Shown here: positions 7,837 through 16,846 of the stretch, piece by piece
Layout of the letters: each line of letters starts with the position of its first letter
Numbering within the stretch: position 1 is the stretch's first letter
DNA from: Deltaproteobacteria bacterium
GTDB taxonomy: Bacteria; Desulfobacterota; DSM-4660; Desulfatiglandales; HGW-15
Direction: 5' to 3'
DNA: 64,000 bases
NCBI GenBank assembly: GCA_016932235.1
Contig: JAFGDF010000355.1
Coordinates: forward strand, 16,513 to 80,512
Made by a program: the position numbers and the translations under genes
The notes under the pieces: generated by a model
What the model saw: only the letters and a program-made list of their open reading frames with translations
Told to the model about the DNA's origin: nothing
The model's database searches: none

Positions 7837-9579
7837 ATGGATGCGATAATTGGTACGGGCCTAATTTCCAAAAGGGAATACGACATAATCGTGATGCGAA
7901 ACAGATCGATATCCATGAGTGATGGAGTGACTCTGGATGTCGATATATTCAGGCCTGATGGAAGAGGCAAATATCCGGCCTTGCTTGCCATGGCCCCATT
8001 TAACAAAGAAGCGCAATCCGATCGCATCTGGCCCGCGCCAACCAGGACAAGAAGAATTCGAGGGTTCGCGGATGCTTGCCTGGAGGTGCCTTCAATAGAT
8101 TTTTTTGTCCGCAGGGGATATGTTCTTGTCATTGGAAGTGTCCGCGGCACAGGCAGGTCATCCGGTGTTTATCAATACATGAGCAAGAGGGAAATTCTGG
8201 ATACATACGAAATGGTGGAATGGACGGCGAAGCAAAATTGGTGTGACGGTAATGTGGGCATGTTAGGTCAGGGCTATTTTGCCGCTCACCAGCCTCTTGT
8301 CGCTGCCCTTCAACCCCCAAACCTCAAGGCAATCGCTCCTATCGGTACTTTCTGGGATAATTACAGACACTTCTGGTATCCTGGCGGGATGCTTCAAAAA
8401 GGTTTTCTCAGATGGCTGGTATCAAAGGTCAACTTTGACATACACACAGAAAGAAGCGTTTTACTCGAGGAACTGGGAGAAGAGAAATACAAGGAACTCA
8501 TCGAACGAGCATTGAATGACAGGGACATTCTAGGAGCTCCGGAGATAGTGGACGCCTTGAAAAATCCCTGCATGCTCGGAAATCCAAACTATCTGGATAT
8601 TATCATGCAGCCGATTATTAATTCCTACTGGCTTGAAAAAGGCACGGCTATTGATTTTGATCGCATAAAGGTTCCGGCATACTTTGGCGCGGTCTCGCAT
8701 CGCCCCAGTGTATTTTATTACTGGCAGGATTTTAAGATGCCAAAGAGGATGATATTTTTCCCCCCGAGCTATACAGATCGCCCGTTCTATCAGTTATCCT
8801 GGGAAATGCTAAGATGGTTCGACTACTGGCTTAAAGGCATAGATACCGGTATCATGGATGAACCGGCAGTCAAGATATTTGTAAGAGGCAGAGATGAGTG
8901 GGTCCTGGAGGACGATTTTCCCGTGGCCGGAACGCGCTGGATGCCTTTCAGTCTTCATGAAAACAGAAGCCTCAGTGAAATTGAGCCCTGGCCTGAAGCA
9001 GCATCCGCTTCATACGATGATTCTCCTGAAAATCGAGGAAGCCTTAAGTATTATTCCGCTCCTTTGGTGGAAAACACGGAAATAATCGGACCCGTAACAG
9101 TTAATCTTTATGCCTCATGCAGAGGCACGGATATGAACTTTATCGTCGGCTTATGGGATGTTGATCCGGATGGGAATGAAATCTGCCTGACCCGCGGAAA
9201 CCTCAAAGCTTCTCATCGAGAGCTGGACCCGGATCTATCGAAATCCTGGTTACCAGTCCATAAACACACCAGCCCTCAGGCCTTATGGCCGGGGAGAATT
9301 TACATGTGTCCGATTGTAATGAATCCAACGGCAAACCTGTTCAAGGCAAGACACAAAATCATGTTAAAAATAAGCAGCGCCGATGACGTACCGGAAGATC
9401 TTTATCACGTTGGTTTTGAGCACCTCTGCAGTCAGACTCCCAATACTATAACCATATACCAGGATGCAAGATATCCGTCCCATATTATTTTGCCCATAAC
9501 CAGGGGAAATATCGTGGGGACTTATGTCTCGGGAGGTGACATCAGTCTGAAAACAAAGGAATTCATGAAGCTGCAATGA
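7837..9579 (+). CDS. CocE/NonD-family alpha/beta-hydrolase fold protein lacking the catalytic serine
   Basis: A 580-residue protein with the layout of CocE/NonD X-Pro dipeptidyl-peptidase-like hydrolases: N-terminal alpha/beta core (MSDGVTLDVDIFRP, RGYVLVIGSVRGTGRS), helical insert with RWFDYWLKGIDTGI, and C-terminal jelly-roll (ENTEIIGPVTVNLYASC). The nucleophile elbow, normally G-x-S-Y-x-G, reads GQGYFA, with glycine in place of serine (codon 8272-8274). I also cannot find the usual Asp (expected near YFGAVSHRP) or His (expected near FFPPSYTDRP). It is therefore unlikely to be an ordinary serine hydrolase. ATG at 7837 is chosen because GGAGG lies five bases upstream and the paralogue at 24262 starts at the same residue. 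Confidence 0.8.
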   Translation: MDAIIGTGLISKREYDIIVMRNRSISMSDGVTLDVDIFRPDGRGKYPALLAMAPFNKEAQSDRIWPAPTRTRRIRGFADACLEVPSIDFFVRRGYVLVIGSVRGTGRSSGVYQYMSKREILDTYEMVEWTAKQNWCDGNVGMLGQGYFAAHQPLVAALQPPNLKAIAPIGTFWDNYRHFWYPGGMLQKGFLRWLVSKVNFDIHTERSVLLEELGEEKYKELIERALNDRDILGAPEIVDALKNPCMLGNPNYLDIIMQPIINSYWLEKGTAIDFDRIKVPAYFGAVSHRPSVFYYWQDFKMPKRMIFFPPSYTDRPFYQLSWEMLRWFDYWLKGIDTGIMDEPAVKIFVRGRDEWVLEDDFPVAGTRWMPFSLHENRSLSEIEPWPEAASASYDDSPENRGSLKYYSAPLVENTEIIGPVTVNLYASCRGTDMNFIVGLWDVDPDGNEICLTRGNLKASHRELDPDLSKSWLPVHKHTSPQALWPGRIYMCPIVMNPTANLFKARHKIMLKISSADDVPEDLYHVGFEHLCSQTPNTITIYQDARYPSHIILPITRGNIVGTYVSGGDISLKTKEFMKLQ

Positions 9580-9636
9580 ATATGCTGTGTACAAATTTAT
9601 CGATATTCAACATGAAGGTCAAACGGAGGATAGAAT

Positions 9637-9861
9637 ATGAGTGGCAGCAGATGTGAATATTGCGGAAGGCCCATTAAAAAGGGACCGGTTAAAAAGGTGC
9701 TGAGAGGGAAGAAGCACACGTTTTGCACTGAATTTTGTTTCCGGCTTTTCTTTTACGATGTGCCGACAATTTCCTATGACGACCTGAATAAGATGTATGA
9801 GTTGAGGTGTGTTGACATAAAAGCTCCGGAGTTCCGAACTCTGGTGGTAGAGGAGGATTAG
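9637..9861 (+). CDS. small TRASH-type zinc-binding protein
   Basis: A 74-residue cysteine-rich protein. CEYCGRPI near the start and FCTEFCFRLFF at about residues 30-40 give a CxxC-x(n)-CxxxC pattern like TRASH/YHS-type metal-binding domains. ACGGAGG precedes the ATG. It ends three bases before the flavoprotein gene, so it is translationally linked to the AprAB-like pair and may help its maturation or sense metal. That role is inference. Confidence 0.65.
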   Translation: MSGSRCEYCGRPIKKGPVKKVLRGKKHTFCTEFCFRLFFYDVPTISYDDLNKMYELRCVDIKAPEFRTLVVEED

Positions 9862-9864
9862 GAG

Positions 9865-11646
9865 ATGTCACTAAAAATAGAACAGATAGCCGACGAGATA
9901 ATCGAAACCGATTTTCTGGTACTTGGCGGCGGCCTTGTTGGCTGTATGGCTGCTTTAAGGGCGAGAAAGAAAAAGGATCTGGATGTTGCCATTGTTGAAA
10001 GAGGAACAATCAGATGGGGTGGCAATGCGATCGGCTTCGACGATTGGAATATTGAACACCCGGGTATAATAGAGCATCCCATACCAAAAGATTTTTCAGC
10101 GATGCAGGCGGAAAAAGGAGTATTTGGCGCCAAGCGATTTTTTAATCTTGTAAGCTCAAAACTGGCGGTAGCAGAGGCAAAAAACTACGTCAAACCACTG
10201 GTCGTGCTGGAAGGACTGGGTGTTAATATTCGAGAGGATGACGGAACGGTCAAAGTAAAACAGACTCAAAAGATACCTGGCGGGCCTAACTGGCATCGGT
10301 TGGTGCCTGATGAAAACGGGAAGATAGAAGGTGATAAGGTCTTTTATCGGGGAGCTGATGTAAAAGAGAAGCTGGCGATAGCCGTTGAAAGAAGTGGCGC
10401 CAGGATATTCAACCGCACCATAATGACAAGCGTGATAACAAAAGACGGAACAGCCGTCGGTGCCACCTGCCTTAACACGCGAACCGGAAAATTTATTGTT
10501 TTTAAAGCGAAGACAGTGCTGATATCAACCGGGGATTCACGGAGGTTATACACATATCCTTACGCCCCGTATCCCAATAATCTGTTTCTTAATACCCATT
10601 TTGCCGCCAACCACGGAGGCGGCATTGCCGCCGCATACCGGGTAGGGGCCAAACTTGCAAATATGGAATATCTTCAGGTTTATACCGTGGCATCAGGCGT
10701 GTGCACCACGAGCAGTTCAGGCGCCAGCATGTATTGGACAATGAAAAACTCGAAGGGAGAATGTCTTGAGGAGAAATATAAGGACCGGATGCTCCACAAA
10801 TTTGGAGGGCACTTTCCGGGGACGAACTTTCTGTACGCGCCAAACATGGATGCCCCGGAGATTGAGAGGGATGTGATCACTTATGATACAAGCGAGGCCA
10901 CTGAGGACGAAATTGCCTCATGCTATTTTACATGCGCAACGGAATATCCAAGGATGCTGAAACTCCACAAACTTGCCGGCGGCATCCGGAAAGGCCCTGT
11001 TGAAGTGAGATCTTTTATACCGGGTTTACTGAGCGGTATCGTTGGAATCCTGATGACCAGCGAAAAGGCAGAGACGTCCGTGAAAAATCTTTTTGTTGCC
11101 GGTTCTTCGGCAAGTTCAACCGGTTCAAGCGGTTCTAAAGCGATGGTATGGGGTCTCATTGCTGGTGACCATATGAGGGCTGTTACACCGGAGATTAAAA
11201 GCCCTGTCTTTGGGCAGGAGCAGCTAAAACATATTGAAGGTGAAAGGAAACGAGTGCTATCTCCTTTAGGAAGTACCGGTATCGTTGATCCTTTAGAGTT
11301 GGAAGATTATGTAAGAAAAATTAATATGAATTATATCAACATACGCAAGACAGAATCCAAGCTGAGACGTGCGATTGAACTGTTCAATATGGCCCGGGAG
11401 AAAGCGGTCCCTCATCTTACGGCTGATAATCCGCACAATCTGGTTCACGCCCTTGAGGTTCAGGACATCATAGATATATCCGAAATTCATGCCAGGGCCT
11501 CCCTTTTAAGGACCGAGAGCAGGATGGTGCCGGGGCACTATCGCCTGGATTATCCTAAGCAGGATGACGAAAAATGGGCGGGCAAGATTATAACCGCCCG
11601 GAGTATTGATGGGAAAGCGCGATACGAAATCGAAGATATGATTTGA
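9865..11646 (+). CDS. FAD-dependent fumarate reductase/AprA-like flavoprotein
   Basis: A 593-residue flavoprotein of the succinate dehydrogenase/fumarate reductase/APS reductase alpha superfamily. Seen are the N-terminal dinucleotide-binding motif DFLVLGGGLVGCMAALRA (about residues 14-31), WGGNAIGF, and a second FAD segment NLFVAGSSASSTGSSGSKAMVWGL near residue 410-433. A ferredoxin gene follows 12 bp later, so the two probably form a soluble two-subunit oxidoreductase like AprAB. It is unlikely to be the dissimilatory AprA itself, because sat and qmo genes are absent and the context is catabolic. It may act as an enoate-type or side-chain reductase. The substrate is not deducible. Confidence 0.8.
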   Translation: MSLKIEQIADEIIETDFLVLGGGLVGCMAALRARKKKDLDVAIVERGTIRWGGNAIGFDDWNIEHPGIIEHPIPKDFSAMQAEKGVFGAKRFFNLVSSKLAVAEAKNYVKPLVVLEGLGVNIREDDGTVKVKQTQKIPGGPNWHRLVPDENGKIEGDKVFYRGADVKEKLAIAVERSGARIFNRTIMTSVITKDGTAVGATCLNTRTGKFIVFKAKTVLISTGDSRRLYTYPYAPYPNNLFLNTHFAANHGGGIAAAYRVGAKLANMEYLQVYTVASGVCTTSSSGASMYWTMKNSKGECLEEKYKDRMLHKFGGHFPGTNFLYAPNMDAPEIERDVITYDTSEATEDEIASCYFTCATEYPRMLKLHKLAGGIRKGPVEVRSFIPGLLSGIVGILMTSEKAETSVKNLFVAGSSASSTGSSGSKAMVWGLIAGDHMRAVTPEIKSPVFGQEQLKHIEGERKRVLSPLGSTGIVDPLELEDYVRKINMNYINIRKTESKLRRAIELFNMAREKAVPHLTADNPHNLVHALEVQDIIDISEIHARASLLRTESRMVPGHYRLDYPKQDDEKWAGKIITARSIDGKARYEIEDMI

Positions 11647-11658
11647 TGGAGGATAGAT

Positions 11659-11934
11659 ATGATAAAGATAACATACGGCCCCAGCATTGACTATCGATAC
11701 TGCACAAGCTGCGCCCGTTGTTACGAAGACTGCCCGATGGATGTATTCGGCTGGGATGAGAGTGTTAACAGACCCGTTGTATTGTATCCGGGGGAATGTG
11801 CGCTATGCTGCATATGCGAGATGAACTGTCCGGAAGTGGCAATTGATGTGCGATTTCCGTTACACACATTGCTTGAGTTTGGCATTGATCCGGGGGAAGT
11901 GGAGAAACGAGCGGTTCCTAATTACAAAAAGTAA
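11659..11934 (+). CDS. 2x[4Fe-4S] ferredoxin-like subunit (AprB-like)
   Basis: A 91-residue ferredoxin with two complete cluster motifs, CTSCARCYEDCP and CALCCICEMNCP (each CxxCxxCxxxCP), and a short C-terminal tail. Length and spacing resemble the N-terminal domain of APS reductase beta subunit. GGAGGATAGAT precedes the ATG, 12 bp after the flavoprotein gene, so it is almost certainly the electron-transfer partner of that protein. Confidence 0.9.
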   Translation: MIKITYGPSIDYRYCTSCARCYEDCPMDVFGWDESVNRPVVLYPGECALCCICEMNCPEVAIDVRFPLHTLLEFGIDPGEVEKRAVPNYKK

Positions 11935-11993
11935 AAAGTTCAATAATAGGAGTAAAATATCAGAAAAGGCGGAGATCCGCAGGAGGAATTCAT

Positions 11994-12995
11994 TTGGTAT
12001 CCGTGCGCGAAGACTGGTTGAGCTTGACAAAAGAAGATATAATCGATCCTGACATGATAATTTGCGATCCCCATCATCACCTTTGGTATGGAAACGAGAT
12101 CCAATATTCGGTTGGAGATTTTTTGAAAGACATCAAAGGCGGGCATCGAATAGAAAAAACGGTTTTTATTGAATCCCGTTTAATGTTGAGGAAGGACTCT
12201 TCTCCGGATATGCAACCGGTCGGAGAAACCGAATTTGTCCAACAGGTTGTTACGGATTTATCACTGAAAGATGATGGGCTGAATATTGCCGCCGGGATCG
12301 TCGGATTTGCCGATCTCACTCTGGGAAGAGCAGTGGAGCCGGTCCTTGATGCTCATATCTCGGCAGGAAAAGGAAGGTTTCGTGGTATCCGCCACAGCTG
12401 CGCATGGGATCAGAATCCGCAATTTAATAAGTCTCGCTGGAACATACCTAGGGGGCTTCTTTTAGACCGGAAATTTCGTGACGGTTTCGCATTTCTCCGG
12501 AAATATGACATGACCTTCGACGCATGGATCTTTCATCCTCAATTGATGGAGCTGGCTGATCTGGCAAGGGAGTTTTCGGAAACGAAGATTATTATAAATC
12601 ATATCGGGGGTCCTCTGGGTACCGGCCCTTACGCCGGGATTCGTGATGAAGTTTCAGTTATATGGAAACGCGGTCTTGCCGAATTATGCAAATATCCAAA
12701 TGTGTACATAAAATTGGGCGGGCTTGGTATGGAGATATGCGGTTTCGGCTGGCACGAAAGAGCGATTCCGCCTAATTCGATGGAACTGGCTGAAGTAATG
12801 GCACCTTATTATCTATGGTGTATCGATCAGTTTGGTCCGGATAGATGTATGTTTGAAAGCAATTTTCCCGTGGATAAACGGTCATACTCCTATACCATAA
12901 TATGGAATGCCTTTAAGAGGATTGCCGGGGAGTTGTCATATCAGGATCGATGTGCCCTGTTCCATGATACTGCCGTGAAAGTATATAGTATTTAA
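11994..12995 (+). CDS. amidohydrolase-2 family protein (LigI/decarboxylase-like TIM barrel)
   Basis: A 333-residue metal-dependent TIM-barrel protein. The metal motif DPHHHLWYG lies near residues 24-32, NHIGGPLGTGPYAG near 200, and the closing FESNFPVDK near 288-296. This family contains lactonases such as 2-pyrone-4,6-dicarboxylate hydrolase (LigI) and non-oxidative decarboxylases of hydroxybenzoates. Either lactone hydrolysis or decarboxylation would suit the pathway. The start is TTG at 11994-11996, decided by AGGAGG placed seven bases upstream. Confidence 0.75.
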   Translation: MVSVREDWLSLTKEDIIDPDMIICDPHHHLWYGNEIQYSVGDFLKDIKGGHRIEKTVFIESRLMLRKDSSPDMQPVGETEFVQQVVTDLSLKDDGLNIAAGIVGFADLTLGRAVEPVLDAHISAGKGRFRGIRHSCAWDQNPQFNKSRWNIPRGLLLDRKFRDGFAFLRKYDMTFDAWIFHPQLMELADLAREFSETKIIINHIGGPLGTGPYAGIRDEVSVIWKRGLAELCKYPNVYIKLGGLGMEICGFGWHERAIPPNSMELAEVMAPYYLWCIDQFGPDRCMFESNFPVDKRSYSYTIIWNAFKRIAGELSYQDRCALFHDTAVKVYSI

Positions 12996-13031
12996 TTAGT
13001 TCACTTAAATAATAAAAGGAGGATTTTACGA

Positions 13032-13862
13032 ATGAAATTTGAAAACATAAAATGGGAACGAGAGGGGAAAATCGGGGTTATCACGCTGAATAGACCCAGG
13101 TCATTGAATGCTCTGTCTGTAGAGTTATTCGAAGAACTCGAAACGGTTCTTGCCGAAATAGACGAAAGTGATGCGATCGGTGCATATATAATAACCGGTG
13201 CTCCAAGGCCGGACGGGAGACCATGCTTTTGCGCCGGTGCCGACCTGAAACAGGTAACGGTCGAAGAGAGGTCGCCCGAACAGGTTGTATTTGATACGCT
13301 GTATGCCATGACTACAGGAAAAAGCGCCACAGGATTAGCCGGATCAAAGATTGCATTAGAAGATCTGGGAAAATCAACAAAGGTATCTATTGCTGCTATT
13401 GACGGGGTATGCACGGCAGGTGGCTTGGAATTAGCCCTGGGGTGCGATATTATTCTGGCGTCTGAAACCGCGCAGATAAGCGATTTACACGTAAGGAACC
13501 TGGGACTGATCGGAGGTGCGGCCTCGACGTCAAGATTAGCGTGGAGAGTTGGTGCTTCGAAGGCTATCGAGTTATGCTGCACATGCGATGTTATCGATGG
13601 AAAGGAAGCACACAGGATAGGACTTGCAAATCAGGTCTATGCACCCGATAAGCTGATCGAGGAAGCAAAAAACATGGCGAATAAGATCGCGTCCATGCGT
13701 CCATCTGCCGTTGCAATGGCAAAGGCAACTTGTTATGCTATAAAGGATATGGATTATAATATGTCAACCCGTTTTACCGATGCATGCTCCATGGCCATTC
13801 ACTTTGGCGAACAGGAATGGAGAGAACAAATGCAAGATCCCAATGCGAAGAAATGGAAATAG
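13032..13862 (+). CDS. crotonase-family protein (enoyl-CoA hydratase/isomerase)
   Basis: A 276-residue crotonase-fold protein. Oxyanion segment FCAGADLK and first glutamate (AGGLELALGCDI) are present; the second catalytic glutamate is not evident (DLHVRNLGLIGGAAST). A longer insertion follows the oxyanion segment (about residues 78-110). AAAGGAGG precedes the ATG. It lies between the amidohydrolase and the class III CoA-transferase gene on the same strand and is the fifth crotonase in 13 kb. Confidence 0.8.
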   Translation: MKFENIKWEREGKIGVITLNRPRSLNALSVELFEELETVLAEIDESDAIGAYIITGAPRPDGRPCFCAGADLKQVTVEERSPEQVVFDTLYAMTTGKSATGLAGSKIALEDLGKSTKVSIAAIDGVCTAGGLELALGCDIILASETAQISDLHVRNLGLIGGAASTSRLAWRVGASKAIELCCTCDVIDGKEAHRIGLANQVYAPDKLIEEAKNMANKIASMRPSAVAMAKATCYAIKDMDYNMSTRFTDACSMAIHFGEQEWREQMQDPNAKKWK

Positions 13863-13922
13863 CCTTAACCTATTTTCAAGAACATTATTATAAACATGCA
13901 AATTTTAATCAAGGAGGATAAG

Positions 13923-15113
13923 ATGGCAGGTCCATTAGACGGGGTGAAGGTCCTGGATTTTACCCAGGTATACTCTGGGTCTTTCTGTACATTATTATTG
14001 AGGGATCTGGGGGCCGAGGTTATCAAGATTGAAAGAACCCAAGGCGGAGACACGGTAAGGAACGACGCCCCGCATACGGAAGGATGGGAGAGCGGCACCT
14101 TTATTATTTTAAACCGTGGCAAGAAAGGGATTACACTCAATCTTCAGAGTGAAAAAGGCCGTGAGATTGTTAAAAGGATGGTTAAGGATGTCGATATAGT
14201 CGTGGAAAATTTTTCATACGGGACCATGGACAAACTCGGCCTCGGTTACGATGAGCTGAGCAAGCTGAATCCCCAGCTTGTTTATGCCTCGATAACCGGT
14301 TACGGACACACGGGCCCCAGGAGAGATGAGCCGGGTTATGATCCGGTTATCCAGGCAACCGCGGGAATGATCAGTATAAACGGTTTTCCCGATCGCCCTG
14401 TCAAGTGTTCGGTAGCTATCGCGGATTTCTCATCAGGGATCTTTACAGCCCTCGCGATTGTCGCCGCCTATGTCCACAGTACGAAAACAGGTGAAGGCCA
14501 GCAGATAGATATATCATTGCAGGATTGTCTGTGGCTCCTTAACTCGATAGAGTTCTCACCCCCCTATTTTTTAAAAGGCATAACCCCTCCCAGGGTGGGA
14601 AATGGCCACCCCATGATGACGCCGGGCAACCTGTACCCTGCCAGCGATGGTTATGTGACGATCGCTACCGGGAACCTCGGTCAGGTTCAAAGGCTCTTCA
14701 GGATGATAGGCGGAGACGAGCTTGTGAATTCACCCATGTGTTCCCAGCAGAGCGAACGAATCAAGTATAAGGAACAGATTGACGCGCTGGTCGGAGAGTG
14801 GACGGGAAAAATGACCAGGCAGGAAATTGCGAGCAAGCTCAAGTCAATTGATATCGCATGCGGGGTAGTGGCGCAATTTAATGAGGTATGCGAAGACCCT
14901 CATCTTAAGAGCAGAGGGATGATAACGGAAGTTGAGCAGACTATCTCAGGTAAAGTCAGGGTCCCCGGATCATTGTTTAAGCTTTCAAAGACACCGGGCA
15001 ACATAAATTTTCCTGCGCCATTTCATGGCGAGCATAACCACGATGTTTACACGGGTATGCTGGGATATACTGACCAGGAAATAGATGAACTTGTAAATGA
15101 GGGGATAATTTAA
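13923..15113 (+). CDS. class III CoA-transferase (CaiB/BaiF family)
   Basis: A 396-residue family III CoA-transferase. Typical segments are LDGVKVLDFTQVYSGSFCTLLLRDLGAEVIKIE at the N-terminus, LNLQSEKGREI, the Pro-Gly-rich YDPVIQATAG, and an aspartate in VAIADFSSG (around residue 170) at the position of the catalytic Asp of formyl-CoA transferase. It would activate or exchange a carboxylic acid as CoA thioester, probably the transported substrate. The ATG at 13923 is preferred over 13896, because GGAGGATAAG lies immediately upstream. Confidence 0.9.
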   Translation: MAGPLDGVKVLDFTQVYSGSFCTLLLRDLGAEVIKIERTQGGDTVRNDAPHTEGWESGTFIILNRGKKGITLNLQSEKGREIVKRMVKDVDIVVENFSYGTMDKLGLGYDELSKLNPQLVYASITGYGHTGPRRDEPGYDPVIQATAGMISINGFPDRPVKCSVAIADFSSGIFTALAIVAAYVHSTKTGEGQQIDISLQDCLWLLNSIEFSPPYFLKGITPPRVGNGHPMMTPGNLYPASDGYVTIATGNLGQVQRLFRMIGGDELVNSPMCSQQSERIKYKEQIDALVGEWTGKMTRQEIASKLKSIDIACGVVAQFNEVCEDPHLKSRGMITEVEQTISGKVRVPGSLFKLSKTPGNINFPAPFHGEHNHDVYTGMLGYTDQEIDELVNEGII

Positions 15114-15228
15114 GTTTTAAACCATGGCTATTATTGAAACAAGGCGCATAATTAACGTTGTTTAGACTGATGCAGCACCACTGACTTGACGCATTAAACA
15201 TATTAACCTTTAACATGGGAGGTATGCT

Positions 15229-16248
15229 ATGAAAAGATCTACGCTTATAGTTTTAGTTATTTGTTCGGTTTTTCTGTTTTCCTCTCTTCTTTTAACTCCG
15301 GTTTTTGCCGCTGATACATATAATTGGAAGATGACGTCATTTGATAATGCCGGAGGATTCATTAATACTCTTCCCAAGAAATTCATAGAGGTATTGAATG
15401 AACGCACCAATGGCGCTGTTAAAATAACACTGTTTGAAAATACGCTCGGTAAGCCCCAGGACCACTGGGAGATGCTGGAAAAAGGGGCAACTCATCTGGC
15501 GTATCTGTCGGAAGGTCATAATCTCGGTCGCGTTCCCGTAGGAACCCTGCTCAATCTCCCATTTGAGATTTCGGAGATGAGCCTTATCTATGATCTTTGC
15601 AGTGAATGGCTGGAGGCCGGTTGCTTCAGGGAATTGACCGATTATTTCCAGGTATTGTTCATAAGACCCACAAATCCGATACACCTCTTCCTGCGTGATA
15701 AGAAGGTCACGAAGATAGATGACTTTAAGGGAATGAAAATAAGGGCCCTGGGGGGCATGATGGGAAAGACCTTGAACGCCTTGGGTGCCGCCTCGGTGAG
15801 CATGCACGGCTCTGAAATATACATGGGCCTGTCCACAGGTGTCATTGATGGTTTTCTTACCGGGCCTGATTTCGTTTATAACTTTAAGATCCATGAGGTC
15901 GCGAAATACGGGCTTAAATTGTCGTTCAACGTAGGGTTCTGGGGCGCCTTTATGAACAAGAAGGTATGGGAAAGCCTTCCAAAAGATCTGCAGGACACCA
16001 TCAAGGCGGTAAGCCATGATGTATGGAAGGAAGACAGGGAAAAAACGGAATCGATTATAAAGGAGTCATGGGAGAACCTTGCGAAAACCAAGATGGAAGT
16101 ATACACTCTTCCCCCGGAGGAACGGGAGCGCTGGAAGAAAGCGACCTCCGGTATTTCTAACGAATATCTGGATGAGTGGGCCGCGAAGGGTTACCCTGTC
16201 AAAGAGGCCTACAAGATGATGCAGGAGAAGGCGAAACTGGAGAAGTAG
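15229..16248 (+). CDS. dctP: TRAP transporter substrate-binding protein (DctP family)
   Basis: A 339-residue periplasmic binding protein. A signal peptide is clear (KR, then a hydrophobic core, cleavage near PVFAAD at residue 26-28). The mature part follows the DctP pattern, with KITLFENTLGK early, KMKIRALGG-like KGMKIRALGGMMG near residue 165 and GVIDGFLTGP near 205. GGGAGG precedes the ATG. It is followed by dctQ and dctM, giving a complete sodium-dependent TRAP system for an organic acid. The neighbouring CoA-transferase suggests that the imported acid is then CoA-activated. Confidence 0.9.
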   Translation: MKRSTLIVLVICSVFLFSSLLLTPVFAADTYNWKMTSFDNAGGFINTLPKKFIEVLNERTNGAVKITLFENTLGKPQDHWEMLEKGATHLAYLSEGHNLGRVPVGTLLNLPFEISEMSLIYDLCSEWLEAGCFRELTDYFQVLFIRPTNPIHLFLRDKKVTKIDDFKGMKIRALGGMMGKTLNALGAASVSMHGSEIYMGLSTGVIDGFLTGPDFVYNFKIHEVAKYGLKLSFNVGFWGAFMNKKVWESLPKDLQDTIKAVSHDVWKEDREKTESIIKESWENLAKTKMEVYTLPPEERERWKKATSGISNEYLDEWAAKGYPVKEAYKMMQEKAKLEK

Positions 16249-16270
16249 TTATTAAGGGAGGTATCCGGCA

Positions 16271-16783
16271 GTGAACCCCAAATCAATGGCCATGACCGCG
16301 GAAAAGCTGATAAACAAGGCAAGCCATATGTTTTGCTGGGTGAGTGTTATAGTCCTTATATTTATGACGCTGTTTATCACTGTAGACATAATCGGGCGCT
16401 ACGTGTTTTCAAGGCCGATTACCGGATCCATAGATTTTGTCGTGCTTATGATGGTTATTATCGTATTTCCTTGTCTCGCGCACGTTACCACACTGAACCG
16501 TCATGTCCGGACCGACATAATATTTAACGATCTTTCTAAAAGAGGAAAAGGGGCGATTGATATCATAAATTCAGGTTGCAGCGTATTCATCATCGGGATC
16601 ATTACATGGCAGCTGGGCGCCCGGGTTGTCTATATTATTCAAAATCCCCCGGGTGTGACAACGGAATATTTTCAGATACCTCATTACCCTTTTATTGCCA
16701 TCGCGGCAGTGGGATGCGGGCTGATGACCCTTGAGCTTATAATCTGGTTTATTCGTTCGATTCGACAGACTCTTAATGGTTAA
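16271..16783 (+). CDS. dctQ: TRAP transporter small membrane subunit (DctQ family)
   Basis: A 170-residue integral membrane protein with four predicted hydrophobic segments (around residues 18-40, 52-72, 92-112, 132-156) and the DctQ-like DIIGRYVFSRPITGSIDFV. The start is GTG at 16271, with AAGGGAGG upstream. It lies between dctP and dctM. Confidence 0.85.
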   Translation: MNPKSMAMTAEKLINKASHMFCWVSVIVLIFMTLFITVDIIGRYVFSRPITGSIDFVVLMMVIIVFPCLAHVTTLNRHVRTDIIFNDLSKRGKGAIDIINSGCSVFIIGIITWQLGARVVYIIQNPPGVTTEYFQIPHYPFIAIAAVGCGLMTLELIIWFIRSIRQTLNG

Positions 16784-16846
16784 AATGATAATGCTGTTTT
16801 ATAAGCATGATGGTTTTAGGCGCCTTGGAATAGGGAGAAGATAATA

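Noticed and set aside
9865..11934. Dissimilatory APS reductase (aprBA) of the sulfate reduction pathway
   Set aside because: Gene order is flavoprotein first, the ferredoxin lacks the AprB tail, and sat or qmo genes are not adjacent.
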